DNA of 64,000 bases from Polaromonas sp. (GTDB taxonomy: Bacteria > Pseudomonadota > Gammaproteobacteria > Burkholderiales > Burkholderiaceae_C): positions 62,001 to 126,000 of the forward strand of contig JAURWY010000016.1 of NCBI GenBank assembly GCA_030654695.1. The letters run 5' to 3'. A model generated the notes under the pieces. It saw only the letters and a list, made by a program, of their open reading frames with translations. It had not been told where the DNA came from and ran no database searches. This document shows positions 27,851 through 35,917 of this stretch, piece after piece. How positions within the stretch are numbered: the first letter of the stretch is position 1; every line of letters starts with the position of its first letter. The position numbers were made by a program, and so were the translations under genes.

Positions 27851-28705
27851 TCAGTCAAGCGCTTGCAGAAAGCAAAGCACTTGCGCGTTGAATTCCTGCG
27901 GACGCTCCCAATTAAGGGAGTGACCGGCGTCTGGAATGTTGACCAAGGTGGCGTTGCGCAGGTGGCGCGCCCAAAACCGCATCAATGACGGTGGCGCCAG
28001 TAAGTCAGCGCCGCCACTGATGATCAGCGTGCGAGCCTGAATGGTTGAAATCTTGGCGAAGGTGTTCGGCGTTCGCATCGGTTGTGGTGGGGCAGCAGGC
28101 TGACGGGCTGCATGCTCCATCTGGACAAAGCGGGCAAGTCCTTCTGGGTCTTCTGCGCGGTAAGACACGCCGACTTCAAGATACATGCGCAAATCGGCAT
28201 TTCCGGTCAGGCCAGGAACGGCAATTCGGTCGTAGAACGCCTGCATCTCTGGCTCTTTGAACTGGCCGTTGCTGGCGGCAACGATCAATCGACGCAAGCG
28301 TTCGGGACGCCAAGCCGCATAGTCGAGTGCGACGAAACCACCGCCAGCGATGCCGACCAGGTGAAAAGACGGCAAATCCAAGTGGTCAGCCAGCGCGTCT
28401 AGGTCTTCGGCCACCGAGCTGGGTTGATCCCCCGTCACGGGGTCAGCTGTGCTTTTGCCCCAGCCGCGACGGTCAAAAGCGATCACCCGCAGTCCCGCTT
28501 TGGCGAAGACTTCGATCTGGTTTCGCCATGCTTCAACTGTGCCCGTGTTAGCGTGAAGCAGCACCACCGGCGTACCGGCACCTCCGCTGTCAACATACCA
28601 AAGCCGCACCCCTAGAAGGTTGACGAAGGCGCCCGCGTGAATGTCAGCCTGCGCAGGCGAGCGTGGCTGATTAGAAAGTTGGGTTGAGGACATTTTCAAC
28701 ACCAT
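27851..28705 (-). CDS. Alpha/beta-hydrolase fold protein lacking the nucleophile Ser
   Basis: A 284-residue protein with an alpha/beta-hydrolase layout: VVLLHANTG (oxyanion HxN region), AFDRRGWGKS, the nucleophile elbow, ISGGADLLAPP (acid residue) and DAGHSLNWERP (His). At the elbow the sequence is VGIAGGGFVAL, so alanine stands where G-x-S-x-G needs serine; the codon is GCT. The protein may use another chemistry, as in cofactor-free oxygenases or lyases of this fold, or bind without hydrolysing. It is divergent from the carboxymuconolactone-decarboxylase-like gene across a shared palindromic box. Confidence 0.85.
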   Translation of the reverse strand: MVLKMSSTQLSNQPRSPAQADIHAGAFVNLLGVRLWYVDSGGAGTPVVLLHANTGTVEAWRNQIEVFAKAGLRVIAFDRRGWGKSTADPVTGDQPSSVAEDLDALADHLDLPSFHLVGIAGGGFVALDYAAWRPERLRRLIVAASNGQFKEPEMQAFYDRIAVPGLTGNADLRMYLEVGVSYRAEDPEGLARFVQMEHAARQPAAPPQPMRTPNTFAKISTIQARTLIISGGADLLAPPSLMRFWARHLRNATLVNIPDAGHSLNWERPQEFNAQVLCFLQALD

Positions 28706-28773
28706 TTTATTTTAGGATTGGCGCCCTATCGGTGTCATGTCGATTCAAGCAATACTGACTTGCAACGCTCAAC

Positions 28774-28785
28774 AGCAGAACTGCT
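28774..28785. promoter_or_regulatory. AGCAG-N2-CTGCT box 3 (hydrolase/CMD promoter region)
   Basis: AGCAGAACTGCT lies between the divergent alpha/beta-hydrolase and carboxymuconolactone-decarboxylase-like genes. Together with the bases to its right (GTCATAACA) it matches box 1 (GTCATATCA) at 20 of 27 positions, which is more than a short chance palindrome. Confidence 0.5.
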
Positions 28786-28867
28786 CGCCGAGTCATAACA
28801 GCCATGCGTTTGATCGGCTCTTTTGTCAGCCTGCGCTGGTTAAGCTGAAGGTCTTCAGGAGTTACAC

Positions 28868-29440
28868 ATGGCCCGTATTTCATTTCCCACACCCGACACC
28901 ATGGATGCAGACCAACTCAGGGTCTACAACAAAATTATTTCCGGCCGTCGCGGCAAAATTCAGGGCCCTTTGCGGGTCGCCCTGCACAACGCTGAACTCG
29001 CGGACCGCTGGCAAGCGCTGGGCGAATTGCTGCGCTACAACACCACCTTGACACCCCGCCTGTCCGAGATCGCCATCCTCGTCACCGGCCGTGCTTGTCA
29101 GTCGCCGTTTGAGTGGTACGCCCACCGCATCGAAGCGGAAAAGATAGGGCTGTCACCCAGCTTGATCGAGGCCTTGTTGGCACAAACAACCCCCGCGGGC
29201 CTGACACCCGAAGAAGCCGTTGTACACCAGGTGGCTGTCGAGCTGAACCAGTCTCGTTCGGTGTCCGATGCCACCTATCAGACAGCGCTTGGACTTCTGG
29301 GTGAGCGTGCTTTGGTCGAACTCACCGCCCTGGTGGGCTACTACACGATGGTAGCGATGACACTCAACACCCACGAAATACCGCTGCCTGAAGGCGTCGC
29401 ACCGGCCTTTCCTTTGCCGCAACACATCCGCCAGCCATGA
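28868..29440 (+). CDS. Carboxymuconolactone decarboxylase-family protein
   Basis: A 190-residue protein of the CMD/AhpD fold, all-helical, with RLSEIAILVTGRACQSPFEW near residues 58-78 followed by YAHR. The family contains gamma-carboxymuconolactone decarboxylase and AhpD-type peroxidases. The CxxC pair of AhpD is absent, with only one Cys in that stretch, so a decarboxylase, isomerase or lactone-type role is more likely than peroxidase. An AGGAG site precedes the ATG. The amidohydrolase gene overlaps its stop by 4 bp, indicating coupled translation and a joint function. Confidence 0.85.
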   Translation: MARISFPTPDTMDADQLRVYNKIISGRRGKIQGPLRVALHNAELADRWQALGELLRYNTTLTPRLSEIAILVTGRACQSPFEWYAHRIEAEKIGLSPSLIEALLAQTTPAGLTPEEAVVHQVAVELNQSRSVSDATYQTALGLLGERALVELTALVGYYTMVAMTLNTHEIPLPEGVAPAFPLPQHIRQP

Positions 29441-30243
29441 CCGAGGGCTGGGATTGCCACGGGCACGTCTTCGGGCCGTACGAACGGTATCCGCTGGCCA
29501 CCGGGCGCAGCTACACACCGCCTGAGGCGCTGCTGCCAGATTACCTGTCCCAGTTGGCGCGTCTAGGCCTCTCACACGGCGTGCTGGTCCACCCCAGCGC
29601 CTACGGCGGCGACCTGTCGCTGCTGCTGGATGTGCTGGCCGCGCAGCCGCGCCTGCGCGGTGTCATCGTGGCGCGGCCGGGTGAGTTGTCAACACTGAAC
29701 GGCTTGCACGATGCCGGTGTCCGTGCACTGCGCTTCAGCCACCGCAGCGGCGCAGCAACCAACTTTCAGGGCAGCGCCTCCTTTGAGGATTTGTTGACGC
29801 TGGCACCCTCCATGGCGGCCGCTGGACTGCATGCTGAACTCTGGACCGACTGCAAAGTTTTGCCCGACATCGCACCGCAGTTGAGCGCGTTGCCGTTTCC
29901 CGTGGTGATTGACCACATGGGCGGCTTTGATGTAGACGCCGGCATTGACGATCCGAACTTTCGCATCCTCTTGTCGCTTGTGGAGAGCGGCAAAGTCTGG
30001 GTCAAGCTGTGCGCCTACCGCAACCTGTTGAAAGCCGCCAGCATGGAGCAGGGACTGCCGTTTCACCAAGCGCTGGTAGCGGCCAACCCGGCGCAACTTG
30101 TTTGGGGCAGCGACTGGCCCCATCTGAATGTTGCGCCGGCGCCGGACGCGCTGCAGCTGTTGGAATTGATGATGCGCTGGACTGCAAACGACGACATCAC
30201 GCAACAGATTCTGGTGCGCAACCCGAACGTCCTTTACAGCTGA
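29437..30243 (+). CDS. Amidohydrolase-2 family hydrolase (PDC-hydrolase-like)
   Basis: A 268-residue TIM-barrel protein with DCHGHVFGP at residues 6-14 (metal-binding histidines), LVHPSAYGGD, LHAELWTD, VIDHMGGFD and the C-terminal GSDWPHLN with the catalytic aspartate. The closest functional relatives I know are 2-pyrone-4,6-dicarboxylate hydrolase (LigI) and related lactonases of aromatic catabolism. It overlaps the CMD-like gene (ATGA). A lactone or cyclic-ester substrate is inferred. Confidence 0.85.
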   Translation: MTEGWDCHGHVFGPYERYPLATGRSYTPPEALLPDYLSQLARLGLSHGVLVHPSAYGGDLSLLLDVLAAQPRLRGVIVARPGELSTLNGLHDAGVRALRFSHRSGAATNFQGSASFEDLLTLAPSMAAAGLHAELWTDCKVLPDIAPQLSALPFPVVIDHMGGFDVDAGIDDPNFRILLSLVESGKVWVKLCAYRNLLKAASMEQGLPFHQALVAANPAQLVWGSDWPHLNVAPAPDALQLLELMMRWTANDDITQQILVRNPNVLYS

Positions 30244-30263
30244 AGGCGGCCTGCATTTTTACC

Positions 30264-30283
30264 AGATCACTGCAGCGTGATCT
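30264..30283. terminator. Small hairpin at converging gene ends
   Basis: AGATCAC and GTGATCT form a 7-bp stem around a 6-base loop, overlapping the stop codon of the minus-strand Bug gene and 21 bp beyond the amidohydrolase stop. No T-tract follows on the transcript side. Confidence 0.35.
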
Positions 30284-31226
30284 GACCCTTCTTGATCACT
30301 TCAGCCCACTTGATCGACTCTTGTTGCATGATCTTCCGGTACTCGTCAGCCGTGGTGCTGATAGCGACGGCACCCAAGGTCGCGATCTGATTTTTCACTG
30401 AGGGCGTGTTTAGCACAGTGACCAAGGCATCGCGCATTTTTTGTTGAATGGCTGCCGGCAAAGCCGTTGCCCCAATGATGCCGTAGTTGGACTCCGAGTA
30501 CACCGCTGGCAAACCCAGTTCGGTGGTCGTTGGCACATTCGGCAGCGCCTCTGCGCGGCGCGGCCCTGAGACCGCCAAAATCTTGACGCCACGGGACGTG
30601 AACTGAAGCACCGCAGGCAAGTCAGCCGCCAGTACCTGGATGTCGCCCGCCAGCAAGGCGGTGACGGCGGGAGCCGCGCCTTTGTAGGGGATGTGCGCCA
30701 TCTTGATGCCAGCTTCTTGCGCAAATAGCTCTGCGCCTAAGTGTGGCGTGGTGGCGTTGCCGGCCGAACCATAGTTGATCTTGCCGGGCTGTTGCTTGGC
30801 CAAGGCAATCAACTCTTGCAGGGTTTTGACGGGCACTTGCGGACCCACAGTGATGACCTGCGGCACGCGGGCGACCAGCGAGACATAGTTGATGTTCTCG
30901 ACCACGTAAGGCAGTTTTTGCAGATGCGGCAAGACCGTGATGCCACCGGGAACGCCGAAGCCAAAGGTGTAGCCATCGGGCTCGGCCTTGATGGCGGCAT
31001 CCATGCCGATCGTGCCGCTGGCACCCGCCTTGTTGTCAATGATGATGTTCTGTCCCAGGGTCTCGCCCAGTTTGGGCGCAATCGCCCGTGCCAGTTGGTC
31101 CACGGGGCCGCCCGGTGGATAAGGCACGATGAGGCGAATCGGTTTCGATGGCCAAGCTGGTTGCGCGCTGACCGTCAGGGCAGCAAACGCGGTTAGGCCA
31201 ATCATCAGTAAGTTTCTTTTGAGCAC
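30267..31226 (-). CDS. Bug-family (TctC-like) periplasmic solute receptor
   Basis: A 319-residue protein: signal peptide MLKRNLLMIGLTAFAALTVSA, then WPSKPIRLIVPYPPGGPVDQ, NYGSAGNATTPHLGAEL and HIPYKGAAPAV, all typical of Bug proteins. It is the last gene of the long minus-strand operon and starts 49 bp after the MaoC gene. It should bind a carboxylic acid in the periplasm; the pairing with CoA-transferase and acyl-CoA dehydrogenase genes suggests the acid is the pathway substrate. Confidence 0.92.
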   Translation of the reverse strand: MLKRNLLMIGLTAFAALTVSAQPAWPSKPIRLIVPYPPGGPVDQLARAIAPKLGETLGQNIIIDNKAGASGTIGMDAAIKAEPDGYTFGFGVPGGITVLPHLQKLPYVVENINYVSLVARVPQVITVGPQVPVKTLQELIALAKQQPGKINYGSAGNATTPHLGAELFAQEAGIKMAHIPYKGAAPAVTALLAGDIQVLAADLPAVLQFTSRGVKILAVSGPRRAEALPNVPTTTELGLPAVYSESNYGIIGATALPAAIQQKMRDALVTVLNTPSVKNQIATLGAVAISTTADEYRKIMQQESIKWAEVIKKGQITLQ

Positions 31227-31275
31227 AGTGATCTCCGGTTATGGTTTTAGTGAGTAGCAGGGGAAAAAGGTTGCT

Positions 31276-31734
31276 TCAAGCGTCGCGAATCAGCAAGATG
31301 AACTCGGCGACCAGCGCAGGTCGCGTCTGTCCTTCGATCTCGAATTCACATTGCGTGGTGATGCGCGTGGCGCCCTCTTGGCGCACCGCGCTCAACAAGG
31401 TCTGGTGCAAACGCAGCCGCGACAGCACCGGCACCTGGGCGGTGTAGCGAATTCGGTCGGAGCCGTAATTCAGCCCTTGGCCGCGGCGTTCGATGCGGAA
31501 GATATCGCGCTGCAAACGCGGCACCAAAGACAAAATAAAGAGGCCGTGGGCGATGGTCTTGCCGCCGGGCATGTCGCGCTGGGCACGGGCGACGTCGACA
31601 TGGATCCAAAAGTCATCGCCGGTGACTTGCGCATACGTGTCAATGTGGTGTTGCCCTACCGTGAACCAGTCGCTCACACCGAGTTTCTGGCCGACATGGG
31701 CCAACAGGTCTGCAGGGGTTTGAAGTAACAGCAT
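31276..31734 (-). CDS. MaoC-like (R)-enoyl-CoA hydratase family protein
   Basis: A 152-residue hot-dog fold protein. VTGDDFWIHVDVARAQ near residues 38-53 contains the Asp and His of the hydratase-2 motif, followed by GKTIAHGLFILSLVP. The family adds water to trans-2-enoyl-CoA thioesters. It starts 3 bp after the acyl-CoA dehydrogenase gene, so in the inferred pathway it hydrates the enoyl-CoA made by that enzyme. Confidence 0.9.
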   Translation of the reverse strand: MLLLQTPADLLAHVGQKLGVSDWFTVGQHHIDTYAQVTGDDFWIHVDVARAQRDMPGGKTIAHGLFILSLVPRLQRDIFRIERRGQGLNYGSDRIRYTAQVPVLSRLRLHQTLLSAVRQEGATRITTQCEFEIEGQTRPALVAEFILLIRDA

Positions 31735-31737
31735 CGT

Positions 31738-34080
31738 TCAGCTCGGTAAATCCAGCACGGCTTTGGCCAGGATGTTGCGTTGTATTTCGTTGCTGCCCGC
31801 GAAGATTTTGGCGCCCAATGCGTTGAACAACGGCGCCACCACATGCAGGTCAATCTCGTCGGTCTGGCAATGGTCGCGCAGGCCGCCGTAGTCGTCAGCT
31901 GATTCAATCAGCAACAACGCCAGCCGCTCATAGGTTTCTGTCGACCAGATCTTCAACATGGAGATGCTGGCGGGAATGCTCTCACCGCGTTTGGCGATGG
32001 CGGCAAAGCCGTTGTAAGCCGCACCCAAGTCAGCCGTGTCGAGCTGAAGCTCGGTCAAGCGCGCCAGAAATACCGGGTCTTCCAGCAGACCGCGCTGACG
32101 CGCCAGTTTTTCAACCTGATGCAGCGTGTGCTGCGAATGTTTCGGGCTGCCGGTGAAGAGCCGCTCAAAACCCAGCAAAGCCTTGGCGACCGTCCAGCCT
32201 TGGTTCAGCTCACCCACGAGGTTGGCCCGCGGCACGCGCACATTGTCGAAAAAGACCTCGCAAAATTCACGCTCAGCCGCCAGATTTTGGATCGCTCGAA
32301 CCGTTACCCCGGGTGTCTTCAAATCAACCAACAGAAAACTGATGCCGGCTTGTTTCTTGACGGTTTTGTCGGTGCGCACCAGCATGAACATATGGGTGCC
32401 GTCTAGGCCCCAAGTGGTCCAGGTTTTTTGTCCGTTGACGACGAACTCATTGCCGTCGATCACCGCCTCGGTGCGCACGGCGGCCAAGTCCGAACCGGCA
32501 TTGGGCTCGGAGTAGCCTTGGGTCCAGACGTGCTCGCCAGCCAAGATTTTGGGCAAAAATCGGGCGCGCTGTTCGTCCGTGCCATAGCGCATCAAAATCG
32601 GGCCGACCATCACCAAGCCTTGATCCGGCGGACGCGCAACGCCCCAAGCTTCGCTTTCTTCGATGTAAGCGATCAGTTTGTCGGCGGGCAGGCCCATGCC
32701 ACCATGCGCTTTCGGCCAAGCAGGTGCCAACCAACCCAGCCGCGACAGCGTCATGTACCAATCCTTAGACTCCGCCCAGGTCTGGCGATACGGACGGTGG
32801 CGCCGTTCGGCCGGGTAGTGCTTGGCAAAGAAGGCGCGCACCATCCGGCGGAACTCGACTTCTGGCATCTTGTCCCAGTCGGCATCCGGCGGAAACTCGG
32901 TGTACTCAACCTGGCCGGACGTGACGGGCACAGCAGCACGATTAGCGCCCACGGTGTGTGCGTAGCGACGGCGATGGCTGGCGGGGTTGCCCCATCGGCT
33001 CGACAGCGTCATGGCGCGCTTGAAATAAAGCCCGATGTCATATTCATTGGTCGTGCCGATGGCGCCATGCAGTTGAATCGCCATGCGCGTCATCTCGCAG
33101 GCCGCAAAAGCGCAGCGTGACTTGAGTCGGCTCGCGGTGCTGGCCCAGAGCTGTGCGTCAGCATCCGGCGAATTCACCACCGCCAAGCCTTCCCGCAAGC
33201 AGGCCGCGCCCAACTCGACCTGAATCAAGCCGTCCACCAAGCGGTGCTGTAAGGCCTGAAAACTGCCGATCGGCTTGCCAAACTGCGTGCGTGTGCAGAG
33301 GTAGTCCCGCGTCAAGGACAGCGCCCGTTCGGCGATGCCGACCAACTCTGCGGACTGGATGATGCGGGCCACCTCATTGGCGCGGCTCAATGCGGCTTGC
33401 GCTGTCGGCCCCACAGCCAGCACCTGCGCAGGGGCGAGTTCGACCTGCGTGAAGCTCACGCTGCACAGCAAGCTGCCGTCCACCGCTTGCTCGGTGCTCA
33501 GCTGCACCCCGGCTTGGTCGGCCGACACCCAGACCAACGCGGGCTGCGCGTCCCATTGGCAACTGACGATCCAGCCGTCAGCACCACGGCCGGGTCGGAC
33601 AAACCGTTTTTGGCCTTGCAAGACCCACACGCCATCGATTGAGTTCGCGCCAGTGAGGGCGTTGGAGGCCTCCAGTTCACCGGCTTTTTCTTGCCAGGCC
33701 ACGCCCGCCACACAGCGCCCGGTTGAGAGTTTTGTCAGCAACTCGTCGCGCGCTGGACTGGCTGGCAACGCGCACAGCAAGGCCAGCGGATGCACACCCG
33801 CATCGACCAAGGGCTCGGGCAACAAATAGCGACCGCATTCCTGCGCGATAGCCGCCACTTCGGCCAAGCCCAGACCGAGCCCATCGAGTGACTCTGGAAC
33901 CATGATGGACAACCAGCCCATGTCGGCGATCTGTTGCCAAACAGCACGGTCAAAGCCGCCACCACCCGCTTCGAGCGCGCGCACGCGCTGACGTTGGTCG
34001 ACCGCACCCAAAAAGGCACTGGCGCTGTCGCGAAACAGGGTGATGGATTCTGTGTCCATGCCGCCGGTCTGTGCTGTCAT
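31738..34080 (-). CDS. Acyl-CoA dehydrogenase, double (two ACAD domains)
   Basis: A 780-residue protein formed of two acyl-CoA dehydrogenase units. The first (about 1-375) has VPESLDGLGLG, TRTQFGKPIGSFQALQHRL and LHGAIGTTNEYDIG; the second (about 395-780) has WPKAHGGMGLP, GYSEPNAGSDLA, TTWGLDGTHMF, FDNVRVPRANLVGE and IFAGSNEIQRNI. Both carry FAD/substrate-binding motifs, the second more completely. Related enzymes of steroid and cyclic-acid breakdown use two different subunits, so this may be a fused heterodimer. Its ATG overlaps the stop of the upstream CoA-transferase by one base. Confidence 0.9.
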   Translation of the reverse strand: MTAQTGGMDTESITLFRDSASAFLGAVDQRQRVRALEAGGGGFDRAVWQQIADMGWLSIMVPESLDGLGLGLAEVAAIAQECGRYLLPEPLVDAGVHPLALLCALPASPARDELLTKLSTGRCVAGVAWQEKAGELEASNALTGANSIDGVWVLQGQKRFVRPGRGADGWIVSCQWDAQPALVWVSADQAGVQLSTEQAVDGSLLCSVSFTQVELAPAQVLAVGPTAQAALSRANEVARIIQSAELVGIAERALSLTRDYLCTRTQFGKPIGSFQALQHRLVDGLIQVELGAACLREGLAVVNSPDADAQLWASTASRLKSRCAFAACEMTRMAIQLHGAIGTTNEYDIGLYFKRAMTLSSRWGNPASHRRRYAHTVGANRAAVPVTSGQVEYTEFPPDADWDKMPEVEFRRMVRAFFAKHYPAERRHRPYRQTWAESKDWYMTLSRLGWLAPAWPKAHGGMGLPADKLIAYIEESEAWGVARPPDQGLVMVGPILMRYGTDEQRARFLPKILAGEHVWTQGYSEPNAGSDLAAVRTEAVIDGNEFVVNGQKTWTTWGLDGTHMFMLVRTDKTVKKQAGISFLLVDLKTPGVTVRAIQNLAAEREFCEVFFDNVRVPRANLVGELNQGWTVAKALLGFERLFTGSPKHSQHTLHQVEKLARQRGLLEDPVFLARLTELQLDTADLGAAYNGFAAIAKRGESIPASISMLKIWSTETYERLALLLIESADDYGGLRDHCQTDEIDLHVVAPLFNALGAKIFAGSNEIQRNILAKAVLDLPS

Positions 34081-35300
34081 CAGATGACCTTGCGTTGGCG
34101 CAGTTCGGTGATGCCTTGCTCGTCCATCTGCAGCACGTCGCGCAGCACCTCAGTCGTGTGCTCACCGAGCAGCGGCGGGGGCCGCTGATATTGAACCGGG
34201 GAAGCGGAAAAACGCACTGGGTTGGCCACTTGCGGAATCTCGCCGACGGTAGGGTGCGGCATGTGCAAAAGCATCTCGCGGTGCACGATCTGCGGGTCGG
34301 CAAAGACCTCGGCGAAATTGTTGATCGGGCCGCTCGGAACACCGGCGGCATCAAAGTCGGCATACCACTGCGCCACCCGGCGTGTCTTCAACACCTCGGC
34401 CAGCAACGGCACCAATATCAAGCGGTGCTTGGCGCGATCAGGATTGGTTTTAAAGCGGCTCTCTGCAGCCAGCTCGGGCAGTCCGAGGCACTCACAGAGT
34501 TTCACAAACTGCGAGTCGTTGCCGACGGCGATCATGATGGGTGCATCAGCACATTCAAACGCTTGGTAGGGGCAAGTGATCGGCGAGGCCGTGCCCAACC
34601 GCGCGGGCTGTTGGCCCGTCACGAGATAAATCATGGCCAAGTGCGACAACGCCGCTACCTGCGCATCAAAGAGTGCCAAGTCAATGTGCTGACCTTGACC
34701 GGAGACCATGTCGCGGTGGCGCAGCGCCGCCAGCACCGCGCTCACGGCGTAAAAACCTGCCGTGATGTCACCCACGGCAAAACCGGTGCGCATCGGCCCG
34801 CCACCAGGCTCGCCGTCAGCATGACCGGTGATGCTCATGAGGCCACTCATGGCTTGAAAAATCGGGTCATAACCGGGCTGGTGACTGTACGGGCCAGTCT
34901 GCCCGAAACCGCTGATCGAGCAATACACCAGCTTCGGATGCGTTGCTTGAAGGCTTGCATAGTCAAGGCCGTAGCGCGCTAAATCGCCGGCTTTGAAGTT
35001 CTCAATCAGGATATCGCTCTCGGACGCCAACCGACGGATCAAGGCTTGGCCTTCGGCTTGCGACATGTCCACGGTGATGGACCGTTTGCCACGGTTCATG
35101 GCGAGAAAAGAAGTGGTCTCGCTGGTTTCAACGCCTGCTGCATTCTTAGCGCGAAAGCCTTGTTGGCGGACATCGTCGCCGCGTCCCGGACGTTCGACCT
35201 TGATCACCTCGGCGCCAAAGTCCGCCAGCATCTGGCCGGCCCAAGGTCCTGAAAAAACGCGACTCAAATCGAGCACGCGCACACCGGTCAAGCAGGTCAT
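34080..35300 (-). CDS. Family III CoA-transferase (CaiB/BaiF)
   Basis: A 406-residue protein beginning VRVLDLSRVFSGPWAG with GAEVIKVERPGRGDD, MNRGKRSITVD, GFGQTGPYSHQPGYD and the catalytic aspartate D178 in VGDITAGFYA. Family III enzymes move CoA from one acid to another through an aspartyl mixed anhydride. It is similar along its length to the CoA-transferase at 35918 but clearly diverged, and a GST gene lies between them. It would activate a pathway acid for the dehydrogenase that follows. Confidence 0.93.
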   Translation of the reverse strand: MTCLTGVRVLDLSRVFSGPWAGQMLADFGAEVIKVERPGRGDDVRQQGFRAKNAAGVETSETTSFLAMNRGKRSITVDMSQAEGQALIRRLASESDILIENFKAGDLARYGLDYASLQATHPKLVYCSISGFGQTGPYSHQPGYDPIFQAMSGLMSITGHADGEPGGGPMRTGFAVGDITAGFYAVSAVLAALRHRDMVSGQGQHIDLALFDAQVAALSHLAMIYLVTGQQPARLGTASPITCPYQAFECADAPIMIAVGNDSQFVKLCECLGLPELAAESRFKTNPDRAKHRLILVPLLAEVLKTRRVAQWYADFDAAGVPSGPINNFAEVFADPQIVHREMLLHMPHPTVGEIPQVANPVRFSASPVQYQRPPPLLGEHTTEVLRDVLQMDEQGITELRQRKVI

Positions 35301-35306
35301 GGCAAT

Positions 35307-35915
35307 TCAGCCTTCAGCGGGTTCGGTCAACACAAAGGAAGGACGCTGCCGCCAAACGGCAAACCATACTGCCAGCGCGGGCGCATGGTCACGCCAACCC
35401 AGGTCTTCAAAGCGGTAATCCAGATAGCCCAGAGCGCAGCCGATGGTCACAGTACCGATGCTCACGGGCGCTGCCGCTATGACGTTCACTTCGGCGTCAA
35501 GCTGTGCAAGCACCGCCTTGGTCTTCAGGTCAAAAGCATCCATCAGTGCCTGTATGGGGACCTCACGCTCACGCTCGTTGCGCCACAAAATCAGGGCGTC
35601 GAGCAAGCCATTGCCCAGCGCATGCCAACGCAGCGCTTGCCATTTGTCAGGGCCGCTGGCGGGAAACAAATGACCCTTCGCGCGATCGTTCAGGTACTCG
35701 CAGATGACTACCGAATCAAGCAGCGTGCTGCCGTCGTCGAGCAACAGCGTTGGTATTTTGGACAGCGGGTTGTCACGCATCAAGGCGGCGTTGGGCTTGA
35801 GCATGGCCGCCACGGATCGAATTTTTTCGACCTCAATGTCCAAGCCAAGTTCGTGAACGCAGACCATCACCTTACGCACAAACGGCGACTTGGGCGACCA
35901 ATGAAGTTGCAGCAT
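35307..35915 (-). CDS. Glutathione S-transferase family protein
   Basis: From the ATG at 35915 the protein has 202 residues: an N-terminal thioredoxin-like domain (LHWSPKSPFVRKVMV, NPLSKIPTLLLDDGS with the cis-Pro, LLDSVVICEYL) and a C-terminal helical domain (IGCALGYLDYRF). The start two bases after the previous gene's stop is preferred; upstream in-frame codons lie inside that gene. GSTs in catabolic operons may act as maleyl-type isomerases, dehalogenases or ether-cleaving enzymes. The role here is unknown. Confidence 0.88.
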   Translation of the reverse strand: MLQLHWSPKSPFVRKVMVCVHELGLDIEVEKIRSVAAMLKPNAALMRDNPLSKIPTLLLDDGSTLLDSVVICEYLNDRAKGHLFPASGPDKWQALRWHALGNGLLDALILWRNEREREVPIQALMDAFDLKTKAVLAQLDAEVNVIAAAPVSIGTVTIGCALGYLDYRFEDLGWRDHAPALAVWFAVWRQRPSFVLTEPAEG

Positions 35916-35917
35916 GT

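Noticed and set aside
31276-34080. Complete itaconate degradation cluster
   Set aside because: MaoC, acyl-CoA dehydrogenase and CoA-transferase recall that cluster, but no CitE-type citramalyl-CoA lyase is present.
34071-34982. 303-codon open frame on the plus strand opposite the CoA-transferase
   Set aside because: The minus strand encodes a clear family III CoA-transferase here; the plus frame has no recognisable domain or ribosome-binding site.
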